Origin: a virus
Direction: 5' to 3' (one strand)
Virus record (IMG/VR): IMGVR_UViG_3300032323_001239
Coordinates: 1-53,620 of that record
DNA: 53,620 bases
This document shows, one piece after another, positions 42,991 through 50,169 of the stretch. The number at the start of each line of letters is the position of its first letter. Position 1 is the first letter of the stretch. A program made the translations under genes and the position numbers. The notes under the pieces are model-generated. The model saw nothing but the letters and a program-made list of their open reading frames with translations. It ran no database searches and was not told where the DNA came from.

Positions 42991-43224
42991 ATGCTTAATC
43001 TTACACTAAAGGGTGTAGAAGTATTTATAAAAAGATCAGCAACAAAAAACCAAGAATCATATTGGGAAAATTATGATTTGTTAATTTGGAAACAATCTGC
43101 AGGCGGATTTACTGATATAAAAGGAATGTTCCGAAAAGATCAATGGGGAGTTACAGAGAGAATTCCTGTTAACGAAAACGGAATATGGAAGTTGCCAGCA
43201 AAATATGTCAGACATTTTAGATGA
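42991..43224 (+). CDS. Small beta-rich protein
   Basis: 77 aa, with AGGAAAG before the ATG. Pattern NLTLKGVEVFIKRSATKNQE, then LIWKQSAGGFTDIKGMF, suggests a small beta barrel. It overlaps the WhiB gene by 20 nt and shares its promoter through tRNA-Asn. Function unknown. Confidence 0.7.
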   Translation: MLNLTLKGVEVFIKRSATKNQESYWENYDLLIWKQSAGGFTDIKGMFRKDQWGVTERIPVNENGIWKLPAKYVRHFR

Positions 43225-43522
43225 ATTAGGCGTAGACGAAGATGATTTTGATTGGTTCCACCTTGGTATTTGCAGGGGGATGGACACAAACTTATTCTAC
43301 GATAAATATGAAGCAGATATAAATATAGCAAAAAGCATTGACGAGGCATGCCTATCTTGCCCAGTTTCAAAGATGTGTTATCAGGCGGGTGTAGAAAATG
43401 ACGAGCAGGGTGTTTGGGGCGGGATCTATTTAAACTCTGGAGCAATAGATAAGTCAAGGAATATACATAAGACTGCAGATGTTTGGAAAAGGATAAGGTC
43501 CAAAAATGGAATTCATAAATAA
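43205..43522 (+). CDS. whiB: WhiB-family Fe-S transcription factor
   Basis: 105 aa. Four cysteines in the WhiB spacing, C23, C49, C52 and C58 (ACLSCPVSKMC), plus the GVWGG turn (69-73) and a basic C-terminal region (RNIHKTADVWKRIRS) for DNA. WhiB proteins are confined to actinobacteria and their phages; they bind a 4Fe-4S cluster and the primary sigma factor. Phage WhiB proteins can down-regulate host division genes and block superinfection (established for mycobacteriophage TM4). It probably redirects host transcription. Confidence 0.9.
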   Translation: MSDILDELGVDEDDFDWFHLGICRGMDTNLFYDKYEADINIAKSIDEACLSCPVSKMCYQAGVENDEQGVWGGIYLNSGAIDKSRNIHKTADVWKRIRSKNGIHK

Positions 43523-43838
43523 AGATAAGAATCATTTTAAGTATGGAATTAATCAATGGACTGGAGAACCAAACAAACCAGTTTTTTATAATAAATCAAT
43601 GTCTGATGCAGTAAGAGGAATACAAAAGCCAGTGATTGGATTGCAGATGGATATAGTAAAGTATCCAGAATTTCTTTGCTTAAGGCTGTATGAAGATAAC
43701 TTTATTCAGTTTACTGGAAATAAAAAAGAAATGATTATTGACTATCTTGAAAAGGTTAAAAAAGTAATTGAGTCTTACGGAGTAAGATGTGAGCTAGAAG
43801 GCGTACCAAGCCAAAATGTACTAGGAAAAGGAATATAA
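43506..43838 (+). CDS. Unknown alpha/beta protein after WhiB
   Basis: 110 aa, overlapping WhiB by 17 nt. Contains FLCLRLYEDNFIQFTGNKKE and a helix (MIIDYLEKVKKVIESYGV). I do not recognise it; co-translation with WhiB suggests a regulatory partner. Confidence 0.7.
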   Translation: MEFINKDKNHFKYGINQWTGEPNKPVFYNKSMSDAVRGIQKPVIGLQMDIVKYPEFLCLRLYEDNFIQFTGNKKEMIIDYLEKVKKVIESYGVRCELEGVPSQNVLGKGI

Positions 43839-43839
43839 A

Positions 43840-44076
43840 GTGGAAAAAATATTATGCTATTGCTGCAATAAGAGTAAGAATAAGCTTTCTGTAAAGAAGT
43901 CTTCATTGCTTCCGATCAACCTATTCATGTGTGAGACATGCATATCTTCTAAGTTTGAGCCTAGATGGGTAGTTATATTGTCTGGTAGACAATTGGGTAC
44001 AGAGGCTGTAAAAGATTTTATTGTCAAAAAGAGATATATTGGTAACGATATTTCTGCTTCAGAACTGTTTGTTTAA
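43840..44076 (+). CDS. Small zinc-finger protein
   Basis: 78 aa from GTG 43840, with AAGGAAT just upstream. CYCCNKSKNK and CETCISSK give two Cys pairs for one zinc site; a basic C-terminal helix follows. Function unknown. Confidence 0.7.
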   Translation: MEKILCYCCNKSKNKLSVKKSSLLPINLFMCETCISSKFEPRWVVILSGRQLGTEAVKDFIVKKRYIGNDISASELFV

Positions 44077-44116
44077 ATAAGACTTAGCACTCATATTGCT
44101 GTATAATTAGTTTATA

Positions 44117-44431
44117 ATGGAAATAAACTACTTATCTGTATTAATGGCAATATCTGCCGCCCTTGTTTCTGGCATGGGTACGGCTATAATTGCAGGGCTT
44201 AGAGATAACAGAAAAGAAAAAAGAAGGCAGTATGAGCGTGATCAAGACCATTTAAAGTTAGATTTAAAAGATCTTAAGATAGAATTATATAAGATTGAAA
44301 AAGAATTAAATGAATGGAAAGATAAATACTATAATGCTATCCAGGAATTAATTGGAGTTAAGTCTGAGCTTGAGGCAACCCTAATGGAATTAGCCCATTT
44401 TGAACACCATATGGACGAGTTGGACAGATAA
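44117..44431 (+). CDS. Membrane-anchored coiled-coil protein
   Basis: 104 aa. One N-terminal membrane helix (YLSVLMAISAALVSGMGTAI), then a highly charged coiled coil (LKLDLKDLKIELYKIEKEL). Two TATAAT boxes precede it (44102-44107, and 44113-44118 which runs into the ATG). Could be a lysis or membrane-scaffold protein. Function unknown. Confidence 0.75.
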   Translation: MEINYLSVLMAISAALVSGMGTAIIAGLRDNRKEKRRQYERDQDHLKLDLKDLKIELYKIEKELNEWKDKYYNAIQELIGVKSELEATLMELAHFEHHMDELDR

Positions 44432-44449
44432 TTTTTCATTTAGTATACT
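44421..44449 (+). promoter_or_regulatory. Promoter of the Ntn hydrolase gene, leaderless
   Basis: TGGACA (44421-44426), 17 bp, TATACT (44444-44449), ATG 7 nt after the -10. No ribosome site is visible. Confidence 0.75.
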
Positions 44450-44455
44450 GGTACC

Positions 44456-45013
44456 ATGACCTGTATAGTAGCAATTGCCCAAAATGGTGTCGTTTATATG
44501 GCATCAGATCATGCTGCATCAGATGACAAAACAGGCTGGATACTTTCAAGAAAAGAACCTAAAGTTTTTAAAGTAGGACAATACGGAGTTGCTTTCACCG
44601 ACTCATTTAGAATGGGACAAATTTTACAGTACAGTTGGACCCCACCAAAATACACACCAACAAAAACAAACTCAGGACTTGATAAGTTTATGAGAACTAA
44701 ATTTATTGATTCAGTTAAAACTGCATTTAAAGACAACGGATACGGAAGCATTGGCTCATCATCAGAAGAGGATACTGGTGGAATTTTTATAGTAGGAGTT
44801 TGCGGAAGAGTTTTTACAATTGATGAGGACTTCCATGTAGGAGAAAACATAGTTAACTATATGGCGGAAGGCAGTGGTGGAATGATAGCCCTAGGAGCTT
44901 TATACGCTACAAAGAATCAAAAGAACCCTAGATTAAGACTTAAAGCAGCATTAGAGGCTGCAAGTGAGTTTAATATGAGCGTAGCCCCACCATTTACATA
45001 TATCCAGGTTTAG
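44456..45013 (+). CDS. Proteasome/HslV-like Ntn hydrolase
   Basis: 185 aa. The start MTCIVAIAQNGVVYMASDHA fits the proteasome beta/HslV fold: after loss of Met1 the Thr becomes the N-terminal nucleophile, and D18 lies where HslV has D17. K33/K36 (SRKEPKVFKVG) can supply the catalytic Lys. GIFIVGVCGRVFTIDEDF and YMAEGSGGMIALGALYA correspond to the later strands and the GSG turn. It could be a small protease or a different N-terminal hydrolase. No partner ATPase gene is present. No ribosome site; leaderless promoter. Confidence 0.82.
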   Translation: MTCIVAIAQNGVVYMASDHAASDDKTGWILSRKEPKVFKVGQYGVAFTDSFRMGQILQYSWTPPKYTPTKTNSGLDKFMRTKFIDSVKTAFKDNGYGSIGSSSEEDTGGIFIVGVCGRVFTIDEDFHVGENIVNYMAEGSGGMIALGALYATKNQKNPRLRLKAALEAASEFNMSVAPPFTYIQV

Positions 45014-45021
45014 GGTATAAT
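44993..45021 (+). promoter_or_regulatory. Promoter of the next leaderless gene
   Basis: TTTACA (44993-44998), 17 bp, TATAAT (45016-45021), ATG 7 nt after the -10. The -35 lies in the end of the Ntn hydrolase gene. Confidence 0.75.
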
Positions 45022-45027
45022 TGATTC

Positions 45028-45384
45028 ATGGATCTTTTAATCGTTGCGGTATTGGTTTTTTTTGTAGCAATGTGGGTCTCTAATGTAAAAAACAAAATTA
45101 ATAATTTTTTTAAAACATATGAAGTGGTAATTGTAGATAAAGAAGATATAGAGAAAGATCCTAAAGAAGTAAGAGATATACTTTCACTAAAGCCCGATAC
45201 CTACGATAACTCTATGGACATAAGAGGAGTCCCAACTCACCTTTGTCCTTGCGGATCAAACATATGGAACCTAAAAGTAATATTTGATAACTTTGAAATT
45301 GCCACCTATTTCTTAGATATGGAATGTGTAAGTTGTGGAAGCGTAGCAACAGCACCAACACCAGTAGACAAAAGCGAGATGTAG
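45028..45384 (+). CDS. Membrane-anchored zinc-ribbon protein
   Basis: 118 aa. An N-terminal membrane helix (LLIVAVLVFFVAMWVSNV), a basic linker, and a C-terminal four-Cys ribbon (CPCGSNIW; MECVSCGSVA). The soluble part should lie in the cytoplasm. Function unknown. No ribosome site; leaderless promoter. Confidence 0.78.
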   Translation: MDLLIVAVLVFFVAMWVSNVKNKINNFFKTYEVVIVDKEDIEKDPKEVRDILSLKPDTYDNSMDIRGVPTHLCPCGSNIWNLKVIFDNFEIATYFLDMECVSCGSVATAPTPVDKSEM

Positions 45385-45386
45385 TA

Positions 45387-45557
45387 ATGAGAAAGTCAGA
45401 AAGAATTAGACTGCTAGAGTTGCAAATTGTAAGGCTTGAAACCACGCTTGAGCTATATGGCCAGGTATTGTCTAATCTAATAGAGCTTCAAGAAATGCAA
45501 GAGTCCGTCAATCTAGACGCAGGCAAATGGTATAAGTCTAAAACAGAACAAGAATAG
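45387..45557 (+). CDS. Small coiled-coil protein
   Basis: 56 aa from ATG 45387, 2 nt after the preceding stop. It is one long heptad helix (RIRLLELQIVRLETTLELYG; LSNLIELQEM). Function unknown. Confidence 0.65.
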   Translation: MRKSERIRLLELQIVRLETTLELYGQVLSNLIELQEMQESVNLDAGKWYKSKTEQE

Positions 45558-45560
45558 CTA

Positions 45561-45588
45561 TTGACAAACCAAAAATATTTAGTAGAAT
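45561..45588 (+). promoter_or_regulatory. Promoter of the subtilase gene, leaderless
   Basis: CTATTGACA gives TTGACA (45561-45566), 16 bp, TAGAAT (45583-45588), ATG 8 nt after the -10. No ribosome site. Confidence 0.8.
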
Positions 45589-45595
45589 TGTACCT

Positions 45596-46555
45596 ATGAA
45601 TAAAAAAATAACTATGGCTCTAGTAGCCCTAATGCTTACTGTACCAATCACGGCAAATGCGTCCGTTAAGAGAACACTTAGCAACACATCTTTGCCAGCA
45701 CCCACAATAGCAATCCTAGATTCTGCGATTGACATGTCACAACAAAAATTTAAAGATCGTGTTGTTTATGAAGCTTGCTTGATTGAAACAATTGAGGGAT
45801 CAACAGCAAGATGTCCAAACGGTCTTAATAAAATGGAAGGTGCAGGTGCTGCAACTCTCCCAGTTAGCCGATTATCATTAGGAGGCTTTGATCACGGAAC
45901 GCTAATGGCGGACCAAGCAATTCAAACAAACCCTAATGTAAACATTGTTTTTATTCGAATCATTGGTCAGCGTGAGAATGGTTCAAGAGAATTTACAAAT
46001 GAAGCAACTGTTTATAATGCGCTACAATGGGTTGCAGATAACCAATCTAAATTTAACATTCAATCTGTAGCAATGGCACAAGGCACACACAACCTAGGTC
46101 CAGCTGGCACTGATTACTGTCCAAAGACACCGATCACTGCATCAAAGATAAACTCTTTAAATTTGTTAGGCGTTGCGGTATTTTTTCCAGCAGGAAATAA
46201 CAGCGACTACCAAAGAGTAAATTGGCCAGGATGTATTCCATCAGCAATTACAATGGGTGCAACTTTACCGACGGGAGCGATTGGATTTTATTCAAACTAC
46301 GATCCACTTTTGCTAGACTTCTATGCTCGTGGAACAACTGTTCTACATGGTCTGAATGGAAATAGAGTAAACTTTGCAGGAACTTCAGCTTCTGTTTTAG
46401 TTGGAGCAACTTCATGGGCAACTGTTAAGTCTGTCAAGTCTAACTTAAGCTATTCAGAACTTTACAATCTAATTTCAAAGACTTCTTCTGTTACAAAAAG
46501 CTCAAGAGTTAGCAAGGGAAGTCTTATTAATTTACAGGCGGCATTAAATGGCTGA
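45596..46555 (+). CDS. Secreted subtilisin-like serine protease
   Basis: 319 aa. Signal peptide (KKITMALVALMLTVPITANA, cleavage near residue 22). The S8 catalytic triad is present: D42 (IAILDSAID), H100 (GFDHGTLMADQ) and S264 (FAGTSASVLVG), with an oxyanion Asn in FPAGNNSD. There is no long propeptide, so it may mature without autoprocessing. A phage-borne exported subtilase is unusual: it might cut host surface or competing receptors, activate other exported phage proteins, or release peptides. It has its own strong promoter and a leaderless start. Confidence 0.9.
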   Translation: MNKKITMALVALMLTVPITANASVKRTLSNTSLPAPTIAILDSAIDMSQQKFKDRVVYEACLIETIEGSTARCPNGLNKMEGAGAATLPVSRLSLGGFDHGTLMADQAIQTNPNVNIVFIRIIGQRENGSREFTNEATVYNALQWVADNQSKFNIQSVAMAQGTHNLGPAGTDYCPKTPITASKINSLNLLGVAVFFPAGNNSDYQRVNWPGCIPSAITMGATLPTGAIGFYSNYDPLLLDFYARGTTVLHGLNGNRVNFAGTSASVLVGATSWATVKSVKSNLSYSELYNLISKTSSVTKSSRVSKGSLINLQAALNG

Positions 46556-46760
46556 GGAGCAGGTAACATTACTAGAAGGCATTGTTGCTGATTTAGCAAA
46601 TGAACTGTATCAGAAGTGGTATAACGCTGCTACGGAAGATCAACAAACAGAAGAACTTTCTAAAGCTCTAAGAGAAAATGCAACACAGACAACATACTGG
46701 GTTGTTCAAGAGTTTATGAACAGATTCAATGATGCAGCAGAATCGCTGAAAGATAAGTAA
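46548..46760 (+). CDS. Small acidic helical protein
   Basis: 70 aa, overlapping the subtilase gene by 8 nt. Helical (EGIVADLANELYQKWYNAA; YWVVQEFMNRFNDAAESLK). Function unknown. Confidence 0.7.
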   Translation: MAEEQVTLLEGIVADLANELYQKWYNAATEDQQTEELSKALRENATQTTYWVVQEFMNRFNDAAESLKDK

Positions 46761-46761
46761 A

Positions 46762-47064
46762 TTGATCATAACTGATAATTCATTTAATGAAGTAGTCTCA
46801 ACAAATGATTTAGTCTTGGTTGATTTTTGGGCTGAATGGTGTGGACCATGCAAAAAGCTCTCCCCAATACTTGATGAGATATCAATTGAGAGGGGCCTAC
46901 TCGTTGGTAAGTTAAATGTTGATGAGAATCCTGAAAAAATGCAGGAATACTCTGTACATTCAATACCAACTATGGTACTATTTAAGTCTGGTCAACCAGT
47001 TAAAACGATTGTTGGGGCAAAGCCTAAACATCTTTTATTAAAGGAGTTGTCCGAATGGATTTAG
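46762..47064 (+). CDS. Thioredoxin
   Basis: 100 aa from TTG 46762, just after the preceding stop. The active site is W26-C27-G28-P29-C30 and the cis-Pro loop is SIPTMV. Typical thioredoxin length. It could reduce phage ribonucleotide enzymes, keep WhiB/Fe-S proteins in state, or help fold the Cys-rich small proteins. No phage ribonucleotide reductase is in the window. Confidence 0.92.
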   Translation: MIITDNSFNEVVSTNDLVLVDFWAEWCGPCKKLSPILDEISIERGLLVGKLNVDENPEKMQEYSVHSIPTMVLFKSGQPVKTIVGAKPKHLLLKELSEWI

Positions 47065-47252
47065 AGTTCGATAAAGATTCTAATCATTTAGAGTTTGAAA
47101 TATGGCTTAAGAATGGTTATGATCGTGGGTGGGTGTCAGATGTATTTTGTGATACGCATGACGGACCGCCAATGTCAGATGAAGAAATGCAAGAATGGGA
47201 AGAAGGCGGAGATCCCTGCTCGTTTCATGTAAAGATACATGAATTACACTAA
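47055..47252 (+). CDS. Small acidic protein after thioredoxin
   Basis: 65 aa, overlapping thioredoxin by 10 nt. Very acidic, with two Cys (VFCDTHDG; GDPCSFHVKIHELH) and several His that might bind metal. A substrate of the thioredoxin next door is possible. Function unknown. Confidence 0.7.
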   Translation: MDLEFDKDSNHLEFEIWLKNGYDRGWVSDVFCDTHDGPPMSDEEMQEWEEGGDPCSFHVKIHELH

Positions 47253-47300
47253 GTTTCTGTGCTCACATAAGAGGCAGAAGAAATAAGGAGAATAAATTAA

Positions 47301-48356
47301 ATGAACTCATTTAAGAAAGTATCGCTAATCATCGCTGCAGCCCTGACTAGCACAATGCTTGTAACGCCAGCGGCTCAGGCTAATGCTGGAACTGTTACCC
47401 TAACGGTAGCAGGATCTGCAGCAACAGGTGGAACAGTAGTTGGAACACCTGTAGCACTACCAGTACCAGCAGATAACAGTATCGATGCAGCAGATGCATT
47501 GCGTATTGCAGTAACATCAGTAGACACTGGAACAGTAGTAACAGCAGTTGCAACTAATGCAACAATTGTTCCTGCTCTAGCAACACCAACAGCACCAGTA
47601 ACCGCTTCAAGCGGTTCATCAACACTTTCAGTTTCAACAGGAACTGGAAATTCAGCAGACTTTTTTGTATATACTAAGTCTACGGCAGTAGGAACAGTTG
47701 CGATTACTCGTGCTGGAACTACAACAGTTTATTATGTACAAGGCACAGCAGGTGCCTTAAACTCAATTGCTATTACAGCGCCATCCTCTGGAGCAGCAGG
47801 AACCGTTGCAACACTTAGAGTAGCAGGATACGATGTATTCGGAAACCTAAGAGGCGGGTCAACAATTAACACTCTCGTAAGCTCAAACGGTGCAGCCGTT
47901 GTTACAGCGCTTACAACAGATACAGCAGTAGCAACACTTGGAACTAAGGATCAGACAGTCACTCTTCCTGCTTCAGGTCAAGTTGTAGTTACAGCATACG
48001 CAACAGTAGCAGCAGCCGTAACAGGTCTTACAACACCAGTAGGTTCTGTAGTTGCAACAATTGCAGTCCGTGATCTTGCAGGTGAGCTTGCAGCAAGAAC
48101 AGCAGAACTAGCAGTTGCTAATGCAGCACTGGCTTCAGAAAGAGCTGGACGTGCAGCAGACAAGGTAGCCTCAGATAAGGCACTTGCAGATGCAGCAGCA
48201 AAGTTTGCGACTGACTCAGCAACAGCAACAACTGCAGTAGCAGCAGCAAAAGCGCAAGCAGCACTGGCTAGAGCAGCCTTTGTAGCAGAGTACAACGCCC
48301 TAGCAAAGAAGTGGAATGCAAAGAATCCACGTGCAAAGGTTAAGCTAAAGAAGTAA
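47301..48356 (+). CDS. Secreted surface-type protein (host-like)
   Basis: 351 aa. Signal peptide (FKKVSLIIAAALTSTMLVTP, cleavage near AQA27 or ANA29). The mature part is almost all Ala, Thr, Val, Gly and Ser with Ig-like beta repeats (about 30-260; LNSIAITAPSSGAAGTVATL), then an Ala-rich coiled coil (about 268-330) and a basic end (KNPRAKVKLKK). Composition is unlike the other genes here and resembles exported surface proteins of low-GC freshwater actinobacteria. AAGGAG lies 10 nt before the ATG, and a terminator follows, so it is a separate, probably abundant product. Could mask receptors or remodel the envelope. Confidence 0.8.
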   Translation: MNSFKKVSLIIAAALTSTMLVTPAAQANAGTVTLTVAGSAATGGTVVGTPVALPVPADNSIDAADALRIAVTSVDTGTVVTAVATNATIVPALATPTAPVTASSGSSTLSVSTGTGNSADFFVYTKSTAVGTVAITRAGTTTVYYVQGTAGALNSIAITAPSSGAAGTVATLRVAGYDVFGNLRGGSTINTLVSSNGAAVVTALTTDTAVATLGTKDQTVTLPASGQVVVTAYATVAAAVTGLTTPVGSVVATIAVRDLAGELAARTAELAVANAALASERAGRAADKVASDKALADAAAKFATDSATATTAVAAAKAQAALARAAFVAEYNALAKKWNAKNPRAKVKLKK

Positions 48357-48383
48357 TGCTAGCACTCTAGCAAAGACTTTACT

Positions 48384-48427
48384 AAAAGCTGGGGATAATG
48401 TATAATTATGTTATCTCCAGCTTTTTA
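48384..48427 (+). terminator. Terminator after the surface-type gene, with TATAAT in its loop
   Basis: AAAAGCTGGGGATAA (48384-48398) pairs with TTATCTCCAGCTTTT (48411-48425) with one G-T pair, then more T. The loop holds TATAAT (48401-48406), a possible -10 for the next gene. Confidence 0.88.
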
Positions 48428-48445
48428 CCTAACAGAAAGAAGTAA

Positions 48446-49219
48446 ATGAAAAAAAATAATAAGGGCCCGATTACTGTTTACTGGGCACCGCATTCAATAG
48501 CAGAAGACGATGATACAGGCGTTGTAGGTAATTGGAACATGATGTATCATGAGCCTACCAATGTGTTTAAGTATTGGGCTGAATTTGATATAAAGTCCGA
48601 AGACAAAATACAAGACTCTTTTATAAAATGTCCAGCGTTTAAAAATTTAAGCAAGAACATATACTCTTGGCCATGGCCTTTTGATTCAAGCTATTCATAT
48701 AATTCTCATTCAGGACTTCGTGATCAAATAGAGATTAACTCATTAACAGAACACTTTGTTGCATGTCACCCACCAAGAAACCAAACAATGACAACTGGCC
48801 CAAACATTGAATTCTCATATAGACTACATATGTTTGCAGAAGAGCCCCTTGAGGTTATGCTAACTGGACCATATCTACAGCAGGTAGAGTATATGAAGTA
48901 TGGATTCTTAACAAGCGGTCAGTTTGATATTGGTCAATGGTTTAGAACTTTAAATGTAGAGATACAGCTATATGGAAATCAGGGAGAAATTCATTTTAAA
49001 AAAGATGAGCCTATATTTTATGTAAACTTTTTAACTGATCGTAAAATAATTTTTAAACGATTTGAGTTGACTAAAGAAATTGATACTTATTCAAGAAAAT
49101 GCATTAATGCAAAAAGCATGTTTGGATACAAATTGCCACTAGTTGATTCTTATAAAATTTTTAATAAGAGCAGGACAAGAGATATATTGCTTAAAAAAAT
49201 TAAAGAAAATTTAATTTAA
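48446..49219 (+). CDS. Unknown protein, DUF6065-like style
   Basis: 257 aa. A WAPHSIAEDD start, then a central FIKCPAFKNLSKNIYSWPWPF, FSYRLHMFAEEPLEVMLTG and EPIFYVNFLTDRKIIFKRFEL. The general layout (Trp/Pro core, SYRL, target strand, later Arg/Lys-rich end) resembles the protein at 50544 and similar cyanophage proteins. It may be a distant relative. No catalytic motif I can name. Confidence 0.75.
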   Translation: MKKNNKGPITVYWAPHSIAEDDDTGVVGNWNMMYHEPTNVFKYWAEFDIKSEDKIQDSFIKCPAFKNLSKNIYSWPWPFDSSYSYNSHSGLRDQIEINSLTEHFVACHPPRNQTMTTGPNIEFSYRLHMFAEEPLEVMLTGPYLQQVEYMKYGFLTSGQFDIGQWFRTLNVEIQLYGNQGEIHFKKDEPIFYVNFLTDRKIIFKRFELTKEIDTYSRKCINAKSMFGYKLPLVDSYKIFNKSRTRDILLKKIKENLI

Positions 49220-49356
49220 TGAGCATAGAGGAATATCAAGATGAAAGAATTAGGCGGCAAATCTCTAATGAGATAAGAGGTCTAGAGCTACCTCCAGAAT
49301 GGAGACCTAGCGAAGTGATAAGGTATATTGTAAGAATAATAGAAAAAGGAGTATAA
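49219..49356 (+). CDS. Small charged helical protein
   Basis: 45 aa, TAATG overlap with the previous gene. Helical, charged (SIEEYQDERIRRQISNEIRG). Its end overlaps a TATAAT box before the next gene. Function unknown. Confidence 0.6.
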   Translation: MSIEEYQDERIRRQISNEIRGLELPPEWRPSEVIRYIVRIIEKGV

Positions 49357-49361
49357 TTAGT

Positions 49362-49562
49362 ATGTTTAAGAAATTAAGACTATGGTTGCTGGAACAACAG
49401 GTTAAAGCCATGATAAATCAAGGTGAAGGCAACGGAAAGGTAGAAAAGATGAGCACAGCAAAGAAGACTGCCCCAGTTAAGAAGGCTACGGTCAAGAAGG
49501 CACCAGTCAAGAAGGCTACAGTCAAGAAGACAGCCCCTAAGAAGACTACAAAAAAGAAGTAA
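49362..49562 (+). CDS. Histone H1-tail-like basic protein
   Basis: 66 aa. Residues 1-30 form an amphipathic helix. Residues 31-66 are a Lys/Ala/Pro/Thr tail of KKAPVKKATV-type repeats ending in KKTTKKK, like histone H1 or actinobacterial HU tails. Likely DNA binding, with Lys modification possible. Could act on host or phage nucleoid structure. AAAGGAG and TATAAT (49352-49357) both lie upstream. Confidence 0.75.
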   Translation: MFKKLRLWLLEQQVKAMINQGEGNGKVEKMSTAKKTAPVKKATVKKAPVKKATVKKTAPKKTTKKK

Positions 49563-49684
49563 TGTCTTTAGGAGAAGTATGCGAAGTGGCGGGATGCTCT
49601 AAAATAGCCTCCCGCCTAACCACAACCGAGACAAAATACATAGTAGTTTGTGACGATTGTTGGAATAACAAGTATAGAATTTAA
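49562..49684 (+). CDS. Small zinc-ribbon protein
   Basis: 40 aa, TAATG overlap. VCEVAGCSKIASR and VVCDDCWNNK give a four-Cys site of the kind in short actinophage proteins. Function unknown. Confidence 0.65.
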   Translation: MSLGEVCEVAGCSKIASRLTTTETKYIVVCDDCWNNKYRI

Positions 49685-49687
49685 AAA

Positions 49688-49696
49688 TGCTATAAT
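49688..49696 (+). promoter_or_regulatory. Extended -10 promoter with a leader hairpin
   Basis: TGC-TATAAT. The leader has a hairpin (TAGATGG, 49704-49710, with CCATCTA, 49721-49727), then GGAG before the ATG. The hairpin is like the one before the SSB-like gene. Confidence 0.65.
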
Positions 49697-49751
49697 AGAG
49701 GGATAGATGGATTTCTAGACCCATCTAAATACAACCTATAGGAGTAATAAA

Positions 49752-49913
49752 ATGACAGACGGAATTAACTTAACAGGATTTAACGAAACAAAGCCAGCAG
49801 CAAAAAACTCAATTGATGCATCTGGAGACTACTCACCAGCTACAGGATCATTCCCAGCAGCAGCAGACAAGTCATCACAAGATGGTGCAGGTCTCGGAAA
49901 CAACGGTAAGTAA
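49752..49913 (+). CDS. Small disordered protein
   Basis: 53 aa, with GGAG before the ATG. Low-complexity Ala/Ser/Asp/Gly (GDYSPATGSFPAAADKSS), no Cys. Own promoter and structured leader suggest strong expression. Function unknown. Confidence 0.65.
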   Translation: MTDGINLTGFNETKPAAKNSIDASGDYSPATGSFPAAADKSSQDGAGLGNNGK

Positions 49914-49915
49914 TC

Positions 49916-50065
49916 ATGTCAGAGAATAAAGAAAAAGACATCGTTGAAACACCAGTTGTAGAGGCTAAGCCAGAAATTAAGGTAGAGCCTAAAGTAGAGT
50001 CAGCACCAGCTGCTGATTCTGTTGTAGATTACTGGGCTAACGCCTGGGCTAATCGAGGCGTATAA
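49916..50065 (+). CDS. Small acidic disordered protein
   Basis: 49 aa, 2 nt after the previous stop. Glu/Lys/Pro/Val-rich, ending in DYWANAWANRGV. Function unknown. Confidence 0.6.
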   Translation: MSENKEKDIVETPVVEAKPEIKVEPKVESAPAADSVVDYWANAWANRGV

Positions 50066-50169
50066 TGTGCATTGAATGCGGATGTGAAGCATTAGGTAGC
50101 GAGACTGGCATTGTTCCAGTTACAGTTACTGATGTTTCAAGTGATGGAGAATCAGGCTTAACAAAATGA
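50065..50169 (+). CDS. MCxxCGC miniprotein
   Basis: 34 aa, TAATG overlap, opening with MCIECGCEALGS. Three closely spaced Cys suggest a metal site. Overlaps the next gene by 4 nt. A sister motif occurs at 50415. Confidence 0.55.
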   Translation: MCIECGCEALGSETGIVPVTVTDVSSDGESGLTK

